Source: an uncultured Eubacteriales bacterium | GTDB taxonomy: Bacteria > Bacillota > Clostridia > Oscillospirales > Acutalibacteraceae | Direction: 5' to 3' | Length of the DNA stretch: 53,378 nucleotides | Assembly (NCBI GenBank): GCA_948968885.1 | Contig: CAREUR010000006.1 | Span: forward strand, 1-53,378 | Shown: positions 25,302 to 33,834 of the stretch, piece after piece | How the letters are laid out: each line of letters opens with the position of its first letter | Numbering within the stretch: the first letter of the stretch is position 1 | Notes under the pieces: generated by a model | What the model was told of the DNA's origin: nothing | Database searches by the model: none | The model's input: the letters and a program-made list of their open reading frames with translations, nothing else | Translations under genes and position numbers: made by a program

Positions 25302-26414
25302 ATGAAAATGACCTGCTTGCGGCAGACGCTTGTTGAAGCTGTCTTGAATGTTCAAAAGGCGGTCTCGACCAAATCTTGCCTTACCGCGCTTGAGGGGATT
25401 CTTATTTCTACAAAAGAAAATTCGCTCTCGCTTTGTGGGTACGACTTGGAACTTGGAATTATGACGGAGATTCCGGCTACCATCGAACAACCGGGCCAAA
25501 TTGTGATAAACGCTAAGCTTTTTTCGGAAATTATTCGCAAGGCGCCGGCGGATACGATTACTATCAGCGTAGACGAAAAGCTGATTGCTACGATTACCAG
25601 CGCACCTGCAGAGTTCTCGCTTGTTGGGATTTCTCATGAGGATTTTCCTGAGATTCCGACGCTTTCGGACGCCGAGACTCTGAGCCTTGACTGCGAGACT
25701 TTGAAAGGAATGATCCGGCAGACGCTTTTTGCGACGTCTGAGACTGACGTAAAGCCGATTAATACGGGAACTTTGTTTGAGGTTAGCGAGACGGAGCTCA
25801 AGCTGATCTCTGTGGATGGCTTTAGGCTGGCTTTGCGCAAGGAAGCGCTTGCGGGCGGCAAGGAGATGCGGTTTGTTGTGCCGGGCAAGACGCTTAATGA
25901 GGTTTTGAAGATTCTTCCGGACGCGGAGGGCGCCAAAATCCAGATTTCTGTAGGGAAGAAGCATATAATTTTTTATATTGAGAGCTATTTCGTGATTTCT
26001 CGACTGTTGGAGGGCGAATTCCTCGATTACACCGCGGCGATTCCGCCTTCGCACGCTACCGCGGCCGTTGTGAACGTGAAGAGCATGATTGAGAGCATTG
26101 ATCGCGTGTCTTTGGTGGTCACCGACCGGCTTAAAAGCCCCGTGAGATGCTCTTTTGCGGACAACTTTGCGCGCGTTTTTTGCATAACGACGGTCGGCAA
26201 GGCTAGCGACGAGTTGCCCATAAGTATGCAAGGCGACGCGCTCGAGATCGGGTTTAACAATCGCTATTTGATTGACGCGCTCAAGAATACCGAATGCGAC
26301 GAGGTTAAGGTTCTGCTCAATGGCCCGCTCAGCCCGATTAAGATTGTGCCTAAGGAGGGCGATGCATTTGTTTTTCTCGTTCTGCCGGTGAGATTGAAGG
26401 CCGTCGATGAGTAA
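25302..26414 (+). CDS. dnaN: DNA polymerase III sliding clamp, beta subunit
   Basis: Ring-shaped clamp holding the replicase on DNA. 370 residues in three similar domains. Recognisable stretches are KMTCLRQTLVEAVLNVQKAV at the start, KLFSEIIRKAPADTI, then EDFPEIP, VDGFRLALRKE, and the C-terminal VLLNGPLSPIKIVP and VLPVRLK. The ATG follows ATGAGGTGATCTTTT. The last 8 bases overlap yaaA, so yaaA and recF are translated with it. Confidence 0.97.
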   Translation: MKMTCLRQTLVEAVLNVQKAVSTKSCLTALEGILISTKENSLSLCGYDLELGIMTEIPATIEQPGQIVINAKLFSEIIRKAPADTITISVDEKLIATITSAPAEFSLVGISHEDFPEIPTLSDAETLSLDCETLKGMIRQTLFATSETDVKPINTGTLFEVSETELKLISVDGFRLALRKEALAGGKEMRFVVPGKTLNEVLKILPDAEGAKIQISVGKKHIIFYIESYFVISRLLEGEFLDYTAAIPPSHATAAVVNVKSMIESIDRVSLVVTDRLKSPVRCSFADNFARVFCITTVGKASDELPISMQGDALEIGFNNRYLIDALKNTECDEVKVLLNGPLSPIKIVPKEGDAFVFLVLPVRLKAVDE

Positions 26415-26640
26415 AGTTCGCGTTGTGCCGGTGTCTGCAGGCGGAATAAAACTTGATTCTTTTTTGAAGCTTTGTGGCGAGGTTTTGAGCGGCGGACAGG
26501 CGAAGGTTCTCGTTCAGGCGGGCGCTGTGGCGATTAATGGCGAGGTTTGCACGATGCGAGGGATAAAGTTGCGGGGTGGTGATGTTGTGGAAGCCCGCGG
26601 GAATCGCTATGAGGTCGCTGTTGAGGAAGAAAAATTTTGA
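26407..26640 (+). CDS. yaaA: S4-domain RNA-binding protein YaaA
   Basis: 77 residues consisting almost wholly of an S4 RNA-binding domain: GGIKLDSFLKLCGEVLSGGQAK, then AGAVAINGEV and RGIKLRGGDVV. Members occur between dnaN and recF across Firmicutes; a role in ribosome assembly has been proposed for Bacillus YaaA. It overlaps dnaN at its start and recF at its end (TTGA), which implies coupled translation. Confidence 0.93.
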   Translation: MSKVRVVPVSAGGIKLDSFLKLCGEVLSGGQAKVLVQAGAVAINGEVCTMRGIKLRGGDVVEARGNRYEVAVEEEKF

Positions 26641-27749
26641 AGATTGAGAAAATTTCTTTTAAAGAATATAGGAACTTAAAAAATGCCGAAGTGACGCCGT
26701 GCGAAGGGATTAATATTATTTGCGGGGACAATGCGCAGGGCAAGACGAATTTTCTTGAGGCTATCTGGCTTTTTACTGGCGGGAGATCTTTTCGGGGCTC
26801 GAAGGATCGGGATTTGGCGACTTTTGGGCAGAAGAATGTGAGTCTTTCTATGGCGGCTGAGAGTTTTGGTCGCGTGCAAGACCTTAAAATCGACGTTCTG
26901 GACGGCAAGCGCTTTGTGACTATCAATAAAGTCCCGCAACGTAGTGCTTCGGACTTGATTGGTCGATTGTGTGCCGTGGTTTTTTCTCCGTTGCACCTGG
27001 CTTTAATCAAGGATGGTCCGGGTGTTCGGCGAAAATTCCTCGATACTGCGATTTGTCAGACACAGCCCAAGTATACTGCGCATTTGCTGAAGTATAATCA
27101 CGTCTTGAACCAGCGAAATAGCTTGCTTCGTCACCTTAAAAAGAGCAAAAATCTCGATGATACCTTGGATGTATGGGAGGAAAAGTTGACGGAGTACGGT
27201 GCGGAGCTGATTGAGCGTAGATTTTATTATGTGGAAAAATTAAAGGAGTTGGCGGCGGAGTTCTATTTGGGACTATCTTCCAAAAAAGAGAAGTTGTCTA
27301 TACAGTACAAAACGACGATGAATGCTGATGTGGAGGGAGTTTTGGGAAAATGTTTGATAAGAAAAGATTTTTTGCAAAAGTTGCGAGAGTCGCGAGAAGA
27401 GGACGTTTCGCTGGGGTTCACAACCCGAGGTCCGCATCGAGATGAGATCGAAATCAAAATTGATGGCAAATCTGCAAGAATGTTCTCGTCTCAGGGGCAG
27501 CAGCGAAGTGCGGTTTTGGCGATGAAGCTTGCTGAGGCGGAGCTCGTGCAACAGACGGTTGGAGAGACGCCAGTAATTCTGCTGGATGACGTGCTAAGCG
27601 AGCTGGACGGGAGCCGACAGAGCTATTTGCTGGAGTGTATCTCGGAAAAGCAGGTGTTCATAACGTGTTGCGCGCCGGAGATTGCGAAACGGATACCGGT
27701 TGAGCAAATTTTTGAGGTCTTGAATGGCGAGTTTAAGCCAAAAAATTAA
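26637..27749 (+). CDS. recF: DNA replication and repair protein RecF
   Basis: SMC-like ATPase that loads RecA at gaps with RecO and RecR. 370 residues. Walker A GDNAQGKTN lies near 31-39, followed by IWLFTGGRSFRG. The ABC signature FSSQGQQRSAVLAMKLAEAE and Walker B VILLDDVLSELD are in the last quarter. The start is TTG, which overlaps the yaaA stop (TTGA); no other start fits before LKNAEVTPCEG. Normal length. Confidence 0.96.
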   Translation: MKIEKISFKEYRNLKNAEVTPCEGINIICGDNAQGKTNFLEAIWLFTGGRSFRGSKDRDLATFGQKNVSLSMAAESFGRVQDLKIDVLDGKRFVTINKVPQRSASDLIGRLCAVVFSPLHLALIKDGPGVRRKFLDTAICQTQPKYTAHLLKYNHVLNQRNSLLRHLKKSKNLDDTLDVWEEKLTEYGAELIERRFYYVEKLKELAAEFYLGLSSKKEKLSIQYKTTMNADVEGVLGKCLIRKDFLQKLRESREEDVSLGFTTRGPHRDEIEIKIDGKSARMFSSQGQQRSAVLAMKLAEAELVQQTVGETPVILLDDVLSELDGSRQSYLLECISEKQVFITCCAPEIAKRIPVEQIFEVLNGEFKPKN

Positions 27750-27772
27750 AGAGAAAAGGGTGTAAGTGGCGT

Positions 27773-28039
27773 ATGTACTTGTGTTTGGGTCGAGATGTTA
27801 TGGTTAACGCCCGAGAAATCGTGGGACTTTTTGATTTGGATACCAGCACCGTTGGCAAAATAACGCGGGACTACCTTTATAATGCGGAAAAAGAAAATTG
27901 TACGGTGAGCGTGTTGTCGGAGTTGCCGAAGTCTTTTGTGGTTTGCAGAGGCGATTCCTTGCGGGATCGCACGGTTTTTATAAGTCCGTTGGCTACGTCG
28001 ACGCTGAGTAAGCGCAAAGAAATGGGGAGTTTTTCGTGA
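27773..28039 (+). CDS. remB: RemB/YaaB-type protein (DUF370)
   Basis: 88 residues, MYLCLGRDVMVNAREIVGLFDLDTST followed by KITRDYLYNAE, the DUF370/RemB signature. Bacillus RemB is found between recF and gyrB and relates to the DNA-binding matrix regulator RemA. A role in matrix or osmotic control here is inferred from the name only. The C-terminal tail ATSTLSKRKEMGSFS is specific. GTGA overlap with the next gene suggests coupling. Confidence 0.88.
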   Translation: MYLCLGRDVMVNAREIVGLFDLDTSTVGKITRDYLYNAEKENCTVSVLSELPKSFVVCRGDSLRDRTVFISPLATSTLSKRKEMGSFS

Positions 28040-28341
28040 AAAATTTTTCTTTAAAGTGCCCACATTGCGATGAATCCGTGAATTTTGTGAGCGCGTTTCA
28101 GTCTAAGGCGAACAGAGAGTTCGTTTGTCCGCGGTGTGGGCAGACTTCGGAGGTATTGTTGAAAGCCAAGATCGTAGATGTGCTGAAGGTTTTGGCGGTT
28201 TTGGTCGGGCTGATTGTGGTGATTTTTTCGCTGTTTTTAAGATATTATATTTGGGGCGCGGTTTTAATCATTTTGCTGTTTTTGGCGTTCTACCTGCAAG
28301 TTCCACGGTTTATAATTCTAAAAAAGAAAAATGGCGAGTGA
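28036..28341 (+). CDS. Small zinc-ribbon membrane protein of unknown function
   Basis: 101 residues. An N-terminal zinc ribbon has two C-x2-C pairs (CPHC near residue 9 and CPRC near 32). Two closely spaced membrane segments follow, around residues 45-67 and 70-90 (VLAVLVGLIVVIFSLF and WGAVLIILLFLAFYL), and a basic tail. GTG start overlapping the remB stop. It lies between remB and gyrB. I do not recognise a named family. A membrane-bound zinc ribbon of this design would be cytoplasmic-facing at its N-terminus. Confidence 0.7.
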   Translation: MKNFSLKCPHCDESVNFVSAFQSKANREFVCPRCGQTSEVLLKAKIVDVLKVLAVLVGLIVVIFSLFLRYYIWGAVLIILLFLAFYLQVPRFIILKKKNGE

Positions 28342-28382
28342 AGATTTTGGCGAACAGACAAAACAAAAACGGAGGGTTAACT

Positions 28383-30323
28383 TTGAATAGAACGGGAAAT
28401 GCCGGGATAAATCATGAGTACGGGGCAAATGAGATTCAGGTTCTGGAGGGCTTGGAGGCCGTGCGGAAGCGGCCGGGTATGTACATAGGCTCGACGGGGC
28501 CCCGTGGACTGCATCATTTAGTTTACGAGATCGTCGACAACTCGATAGACGAGGCTCTGGCGGGATTTTGCGATAAGATAGAAGTCCGACTGTTGCTGGG
28601 CGAAGTGGTTTGCGTTACGGATAACGGCCGAGGGATTCCGATTGGGTTGCATCCGAAGCTTGGAATTCCCGCGCTGACAGTGGTTTTTACGGTTTTGCAT
28701 GCTGGTGGAAAATTCGGCGGCGGCGGATACAAAGTTTCTGGTGGACTGCATGGAGTGGGCGCTTCAGTGGTTAATGCTCTTTCGGAATGGCTTGAGGTTC
28801 GGGTTTTTCACGAGGGCAAAGTGTATTATCAGCGGTTTGAGCGCGGTGTGCCGGTGTGCGAGATGCAGGTTCTCGGCGACACGACCGTTACGGGCACGGA
28901 GATAAAGTTTAAGGCCGACCGACAGATCTTTACGGAGACGGATGTGTATGAATTCGAGGTTTTGGAGACACGGCTACGCGAACAAGCCTTTCTGAATGCG
29001 GGCGTAGACATTGTTTTGATCGATGATCGGCATGAAGACGAGCCTCGTTCGGAGAGATTTCATTATGAGGGCGGATTGTCGAGCTTCGTGGAGTATATTC
29101 ACAAGAAAAGAGGTTTGGACGTTGTACACCCGGACGTTATCGCGTTTTCGAAGACGATGCCGGACGACACGGCGCAGGTTGAGGTCGCGATGCAGTATAA
29201 CGAGAGCTACAACGAGCTGATGCTGTCCTTTGCGAATAATATTCACACGACGGACGGCGGAACCCACGAAGAGGGCTTTAAACGGGCGCTCACGAGGGTT
29301 ATGAACGATTACGCGCGCCGGTACAATATTTTGAAGGAGAGCGATAAGAACCTGTCTGGCGAGGATGTTCGCGAGGGGCTGACCGTGGTTATAAGCGTCA
29401 AGCTGAAGGAGGCGCAGTTCGAGGGTCAGACTAAAGCTCGGCTGGGCAATAGCGAGATTCGTGCGTTTGTGGATGGCTTGGTGAGTGAGAAGCTGCAGAC
29501 TTACCTTGAGGAAAACCCGGCTGTTGCTAAGGCCATCTTCGAGAAAGCTTTGGCGGCGGCGAAGGCTCGGGATGCGGCGAGAAAGGCTCGCGATTTGGTG
29601 CGGAGGAAGTCGGCGTTGGAGTCCGCGTCTTTGCCCGGAAAGCTGGCGGACTGCCAGTCGAGGAACGCAGAAGAGACGGAGATCTACATCGTTGAGGGAG
29701 ATTCGGCTGGAGGCTCTGCAAAGGGAGGTCGGGATCGGCGGTTTCAAGCGATTTTGCCGCTTTGGGGAAAGATGCTTAACGTTGAAAAGGCCCGACTGGA
29801 CAGAGTTTATGGCAACGATAAACTCATGCCGGTAATAACGGCGCTGGGTTGCGGAATCGGAGGAGAGTTCAACCTAGAAAAATTGCGGTACGGAAAGGTC
29901 ATCATCATGGCGGATGCCGACGTGGACGGGTCGCACATACGGACGCTGCTGCTAACGTTCTTCTTCCGCTTCATGAAGCCGCTTGTGGAGCAAGGGCACA
30001 TCTACATCGCACAACCACCGCTGTATCGGATAACGCGGGCCAAGAAGCATTACTACGCCTACTCCGACGAGGAGCGCGACCAGATCTTGCAGGAGCTCGG
30101 CGGTGGGACGGACATCCAGCGGTACAAGGGTCTTGGTGAGATGGACTCGGAGCAGCTGTGGGAAACAACGATGAATCCTGAAACCAGAATAATGCTGCGG
30201 GTGGAACTTGCTGATGCGGCGGCCGCGGACGAGATTTTTACGATTCTTATGGGTGACAAAGTCGAGCCACGGCGGGAGTTTATCGAGAAGAACGCCAAGT
30301 ATGTGCAGAATTTAGATGTTTAA
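28383..30323 (+). CDS. gyrB: DNA gyrase subunit B
   Basis: ATPase and DNA-cleavage partner subunit of gyrase, which introduces negative supercoils. A longer in-frame reading from 28125 overlaps the preceding gene; TTG at 28383 lies 7 bases after GGAGGG and yields 646 residues, close to other GyrB proteins. GHKL ATPase: EIVDNSIDEAL, then DNGRGIPIG and GGLHGVGASVVNALS. TOPRIM: EGDSAGGSAKGGRDRR, then MADADVDGSHIRTL. C-terminal RYKGLGEMDSEQLWETTM. The N-terminus (NRTGNAGINHEYGAN) has a short extension before IQVLEGLEAVRKRPGMYIG. Confidence 0.97.
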   Translation: MNRTGNAGINHEYGANEIQVLEGLEAVRKRPGMYIGSTGPRGLHHLVYEIVDNSIDEALAGFCDKIEVRLLLGEVVCVTDNGRGIPIGLHPKLGIPALTVVFTVLHAGGKFGGGGYKVSGGLHGVGASVVNALSEWLEVRVFHEGKVYYQRFERGVPVCEMQVLGDTTVTGTEIKFKADRQIFTETDVYEFEVLETRLREQAFLNAGVDIVLIDDRHEDEPRSERFHYEGGLSSFVEYIHKKRGLDVVHPDVIAFSKTMPDDTAQVEVAMQYNESYNELMLSFANNIHTTDGGTHEEGFKRALTRVMNDYARRYNILKESDKNLSGEDVREGLTVVISVKLKEAQFEGQTKARLGNSEIRAFVDGLVSEKLQTYLEENPAVAKAIFEKALAAAKARDAARKARDLVRRKSALESASLPGKLADCQSRNAEETEIYIVEGDSAGGSAKGGRDRRFQAILPLWGKMLNVEKARLDRVYGNDKLMPVITALGCGIGGEFNLEKLRYGKVIIMADADVDGSHIRTLLLTFFFRFMKPLVEQGHIYIAQPPLYRITRAKKHYYAYSDEERDQILQELGGGTDIQRYKGLGEMDSEQLWETTMNPETRIMLRVELADAAAADEIFTILMGDKVEPRREFIEKNAKYVQNLDV

Positions 30324-30365
30324 ATCGCGATTTCACCACAAAAATTAACTTTAGAGGAGAACATT

Positions 30366-31136
30366 ATGAGAGAACTTGATGAGAATATTCCGCTTGAGGC
30401 CGAGTCTGATGAGGATTCTGCAAATGAGGTGTCTGAGCAGGCGCATGAAAACGAGCCTGAAGAGGGTGGAACGTCTTCGATGGAGGACGAAAAGCAGATA
30501 GAGCGCGAGGTTTTGCAGACCGAGCAGGAGGATAAGATCGAGGACGAGGAGAAGGAGCGCGAGGAGGCGACTTGGGATGGCTCGGAGTCGGAGTTTGTGG
30601 AGGATGACGACGCCGAGGAGTACGAGGAGAAGTACGCCGGGATAAAGTTTGGCTATGTCTTGAAAAAAGACGAGATCCTCGATTGCCTGAAGCATACCGG
30701 CTTGTTCAAGTCTAACGGAACTCGCTCTGCTGTGGAAATCTGCTTGCTTCTCGTTCTGACGCTGATGTTCTCGGTTTTATTTTTCGTTACTGGAAATAAA
30801 ATAAATTTTATACTGGGCGTAATATCCACCGTGCTGGTGTTCCCGGTGGTGCTGATGCCGCGCTTTTTTGTCGGGTTCAACGCGGACAAATTAACAACGG
30901 GTAAAAAGCTGTCTGTGGAGATTTATCCGGACGAAATCGCGGTGGACAGCGAGGCGTCGACGTGGAAGATCCCACTGGATGGCTCATGCGTGTTCGAGGA
31001 ATTCAACGGGATGTTCTTGATCTATCTGCCGCAGGAAAAGCTGTTTATAATCCCGACGCGGGCCATCGAGCCGGACTTTTTGGCGGATGTGCAGGGAATG
31101 ATAATCGCAGGGACAAAGCCTAAGGAAGAGTCTTGA
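30366..31136 (+). CDS. YcxB-like membrane protein with acidic N-terminus, between gyrB and gyrA
   Basis: 256 residues. The first 90 residues are extremely Glu/Asp-rich and surely disordered. Two membrane segments follow (about 118-140, AVEICLLLVLTLMFSVLFFV, and 145-165, ILGVISTVLVFPVVLMP). The C-terminal 90 residues, with SVEIYPDEIAVDSEASTWKI, then FEEFNGMFLIYLP and LFIIPTRAIE, look like the YcxB-like domain found in many Clostridia membrane proteins of unknown role. It interrupts the gyrB-gyrA pair with a ribosome site AGAGGAGAACATT. Likely co-transcribed with gyrase. Function is unknown. Confidence 0.75.
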   Translation: MRELDENIPLEAESDEDSANEVSEQAHENEPEEGGTSSMEDEKQIEREVLQTEQEDKIEDEEKEREEATWDGSESEFVEDDDAEEYEEKYAGIKFGYVLKKDEILDCLKHTGLFKSNGTRSAVEICLLLVLTLMFSVLFFVTGNKINFILGVISTVLVFPVVLMPRFFVGFNADKLTTGKKLSVEIYPDEIAVDSEASTWKIPLDGSCVFEEFNGMFLIYLPQEKLFIIPTRAIEPDFLADVQGMIIAGTKPKEES

Positions 31137-31197
31137 ATGGCGGCCTGGAGGGAATTTTGAATAAAGATAAAGGCAAAAATAAAATGAGGTGAACTTT

Positions 31198-33666
31198 TTG
31201 GAAAACGAAGAAAAGAACGAACTGGCGCCGAAAGTGATAGATGTGGACATTGAAAACGAGATGCAGAAGTCGTTTTTGGCGTACTCGATGTCGGTAATCG
31301 TCTCGCGGGCGCTGCCGGACGTGCGTGACGGCCTAAAGCCAGTGCATCGGCGGATTTTGTATACGCTTTACGAAAACGGTCTGGGGCCGGATAAGGCGTA
31401 TCGAAAGTGCGCGGATACCGTTGGGTCGGTGCTTGGAAGATATCACCCACATGGCGATACCTCGGTTTATGACGCTTTGGTGCGGTTGGCGCAGGATTTT
31501 TCGATGAGGTACATGCTGGTGGACGGTCACGGCAACTTCGGCTCGGTGGATGGCGACCCGCCGGCTGCTTATCGGTATACTGAGGCCAAGATGAGCAAGA
31601 TGTCGGTCGAGATGCTCACGGATATCGAGAAGGACACGGTAAATTTCATGCCGAACTACGATGATCGCTTGAAGGAGCCGGAGGTTTTGCCTTCGAGATT
31701 CCCGAATTTGCTCGCGAATGGATCGACGGGAATCGCCGTGGGAATGGCAACGAACATTCCGCCGCATAACTTGGGTGAAGTTATAGACGCGATCTGCTGC
31801 TTGATAGATAATCCGAATGCCGAATTGGCGGACTTGATGGAGCATATAAAAGGTCCGGATTTTCCGACTGGTGCACAGATCATGGGTCATAACGGGATTC
31901 GGTCGGCTTACGCTACGGGGCGCGGAAAAATCGTCGTGCGTGCGTGTGCGGAGATCGTCGAGGAGAAGAATTCGCGTTACAAAATCGTCGTCACAGAGCT
32001 GCCGTACCAGGTGAACAAGGCGCGGCTGTGCGAGAACATCGCGGAACTGGTGAAGGATAAGCGAATCGATGGGATCTCAAACATCGAGGACCACTCCGAC
32101 CGCAACGGAATGCACATCCGGATAGACCTAAAGCGCGACGCGTCGCCGCAAATCGTGCTAAATCAGCTGTACTCGTTCACGCAGCTGCAAACGACATTCG
32201 GCGTGATAATGCTGGCGATCGTGAACGGCGTGCCGAAAATTTTGACGCTAAAAGAGATGCTGACGCACTATCTGGACTTTCAAATAGAGGTGCTGACCAA
32301 ACGGACGCGGTTTGAGCTGAACAAGGCTCGGGAGCGTGCACATATTCTGGCAGGGTTGAAGATCGCACTTGACCACATTGACGAAGTCATCGCAATTTTG
32401 CGGGCGTCGAAGTCGGTGGCCGAAGGCAAGGAGCGGCTGATGGAGTCTTTTGGACTGGACGAAGTGCAAGCGCAAGCCATTGTGCAGATGCGGCTAGGGC
32501 AGTTAACGGGCCTGGAGCGCAGCAAAATCGAGGAAGAGCTGGCAGCGCTCGAAGAGAAAATCGCGGAACTTTTGAGCATCTTGGGGGATCGGTCGAAGCT
32601 TTTGAAGATGCTAAAAGACGAGATCTTAGAGATAAAGCGGCGGTTTGCCGACGAGCGACGGACAAAAATCATGGCGGTGAGCGGAGAAGTCGACGTGGAG
32701 GACTTGATCCCTGAGGAGGACTGTGTGCTGACGCTGACGAACTTTGGGTACGTTAAGCGCCAGAAGACGGATACATATAAGCTGCAAAGGCGCGGTGGAC
32801 GGGGCGTTTCGGGCATGAGCTGCCGCGAGGAGGACGTTGCTTCGGAGATGTTCGTAGTGAACAGTCACGACTATGTCATGTTTTTCACGAATTTGGGCAA
32901 GACGTATCGCCTGAAATGCTACGAAATTCCGGAGGGCTCGAGGACGTCTAAGGGCACGAATGTGGCGAATTTGCTGCCGATTTTGCCGGAGGAAAAGGTC
33001 ACCTCGATGATAAAAGTGCCGGCGTTTGAGGAAGAAAAGTTACTGGTGATGGTCACGAAGGGTGGAATAATCAAGAGGACGCAGCTGAATGCCTATGATT
33101 CGGCGAGAAAAAGCGGTTTGATTGCTATCGACTTGGACGAGGGCGACGAATTGGCGTGGGTTAGCGTTACCGACGGCAGGACGGAGCTTATGGTTGCGAC
33201 TAAGAAGGGCATGGCTATCCGGTTTAGCGAGACTGATGTGAGGGTGGTTGGCCGTACGGCGCGCGGAGTAAAGGCTATAACGCTTAAGGATGGCGATAGT
33301 GTCGTGGGGATGAGCCCTATTTGCCGCGAAAAGACGGTTCTGACGGTTTCGGAGACTGGTTATGGCAGACTCTCGGACTTTGACGATTATAGGCTTCAAA
33401 ACCGCGGCGGCAAGGGGATTATAAATTATCATGTTGAGAAATATGGCGATGTTGCGGCGATAAAACTGGTTTCGAGCGATGAAGACGTGATTTTGATTGC
33501 TGAAAATGGCGTGATTATCAGGATAAAGGTGGACTCGATTCGCAAGTGTTCGCGTCCTTCTAAGGGCGTGCGTGTTATGAAGATTGCTGATGATAACAAG
33601 ATCGTTGCGGTTGCTAGCATGGAGCATGAAGATGAGAGCACGGATATCGATTCTGACCGCGGTTGA
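31198..33666 (+). CDS. gyrA: DNA gyrase subunit A
   Basis: Breakage-reunion subunit. 822 residues from TTG at 31198, which follows GAGGTG by 6 bases; a GTG at 31189 lies inside that ribosome site and is less likely. The winged-helix region has SYSMSVIVSRALPDVRDGLK (with AYSM) and the catalytic Tyr in AAYRYTEAKM. The quinolone-determining stretch reads HGDTSVYD, with Thr at the E. coli Ser83 position and the Asp87 position intact. The C-terminal domain includes the GyrA-box QRRGGRGV, which marks it as gyrase and not topoisomerase IV. An acidic tail (EHEDESTDIDSD) ends it. Confidence 0.97.
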   Translation: MENEEKNELAPKVIDVDIENEMQKSFLAYSMSVIVSRALPDVRDGLKPVHRRILYTLYENGLGPDKAYRKCADTVGSVLGRYHPHGDTSVYDALVRLAQDFSMRYMLVDGHGNFGSVDGDPPAAYRYTEAKMSKMSVEMLTDIEKDTVNFMPNYDDRLKEPEVLPSRFPNLLANGSTGIAVGMATNIPPHNLGEVIDAICCLIDNPNAELADLMEHIKGPDFPTGAQIMGHNGIRSAYATGRGKIVVRACAEIVEEKNSRYKIVVTELPYQVNKARLCENIAELVKDKRIDGISNIEDHSDRNGMHIRIDLKRDASPQIVLNQLYSFTQLQTTFGVIMLAIVNGVPKILTLKEMLTHYLDFQIEVLTKRTRFELNKARERAHILAGLKIALDHIDEVIAILRASKSVAEGKERLMESFGLDEVQAQAIVQMRLGQLTGLERSKIEEELAALEEKIAELLSILGDRSKLLKMLKDEILEIKRRFADERRTKIMAVSGEVDVEDLIPEEDCVLTLTNFGYVKRQKTDTYKLQRRGGRGVSGMSCREEDVASEMFVVNSHDYVMFFTNLGKTYRLKCYEIPEGSRTSKGTNVANLLPILPEEKVTSMIKVPAFEEEKLLVMVTKGGIIKRTQLNAYDSARKSGLIAIDLDEGDELAWVSVTDGRTELMVATKKGMAIRFSETDVRVVGRTARGVKAITLKDGDSVVGMSPICREKTVLTVSETGYGRLSDFDDYRLQNRGGKGIINYHVEKYGDVAAIKLVSSDEDVILIAENGVIIRIKVDSIRKCSRPSKGVRVMKIADDNKIVAVASMEHEDESTDIDSDRG

Positions 33667-33834
33667 AGGAGAAAAGGTTGTTCAAGAAAACGTGCAGAAT
33701 GCGGATAATAGAGAAGGGCATCAATAAAGTTTTAACAGTGTTGCGATACTTTGTTGAAAGTTTTGCGAACGAGAGCAACAATAGCGCCCCGCGGTATAGT
33801 GGGGCGCGCTATGCAATGAGGGAGCTGAGGGTTC
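33667..33834. other. Intergenic stretch between gyrA and rpe
   Basis: Contains hairpin element 2. An in-frame 76-codon reading (33663-33893) lacks family features and crosses the hairpin and the rpe ribosome site; not considered a gene. GAGGGAGCTGAGG precedes rpe. Confidence 0.45.
33784..33807. repeat. Hairpin element 2 with loop GCGGTATAGT
   Basis: GCGCCCC (33784-33790), loop GCGGTATAGT (33791-33800), GGGGCGC (33801-33807): a perfect 7-base-pair stem. Not followed by a T-run, so not a typical terminator for gyrA. Same loop as elements at 12467 and 48070. Confidence 0.7.

Noticed and set aside
25263..26231. Long minus-strand open frame (322 codons) across dnaN
   Set aside because: It is antisense to dnaN, Arg/His/Asn-rich with no family pattern, and lacks a ribosome site; an artefact of the codon use of dnaN.
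28974..29747. Minus-strand open frame (257 codons) inside gyrB
   Set aside because: Antisense of conserved gyrase sequence; no family match.
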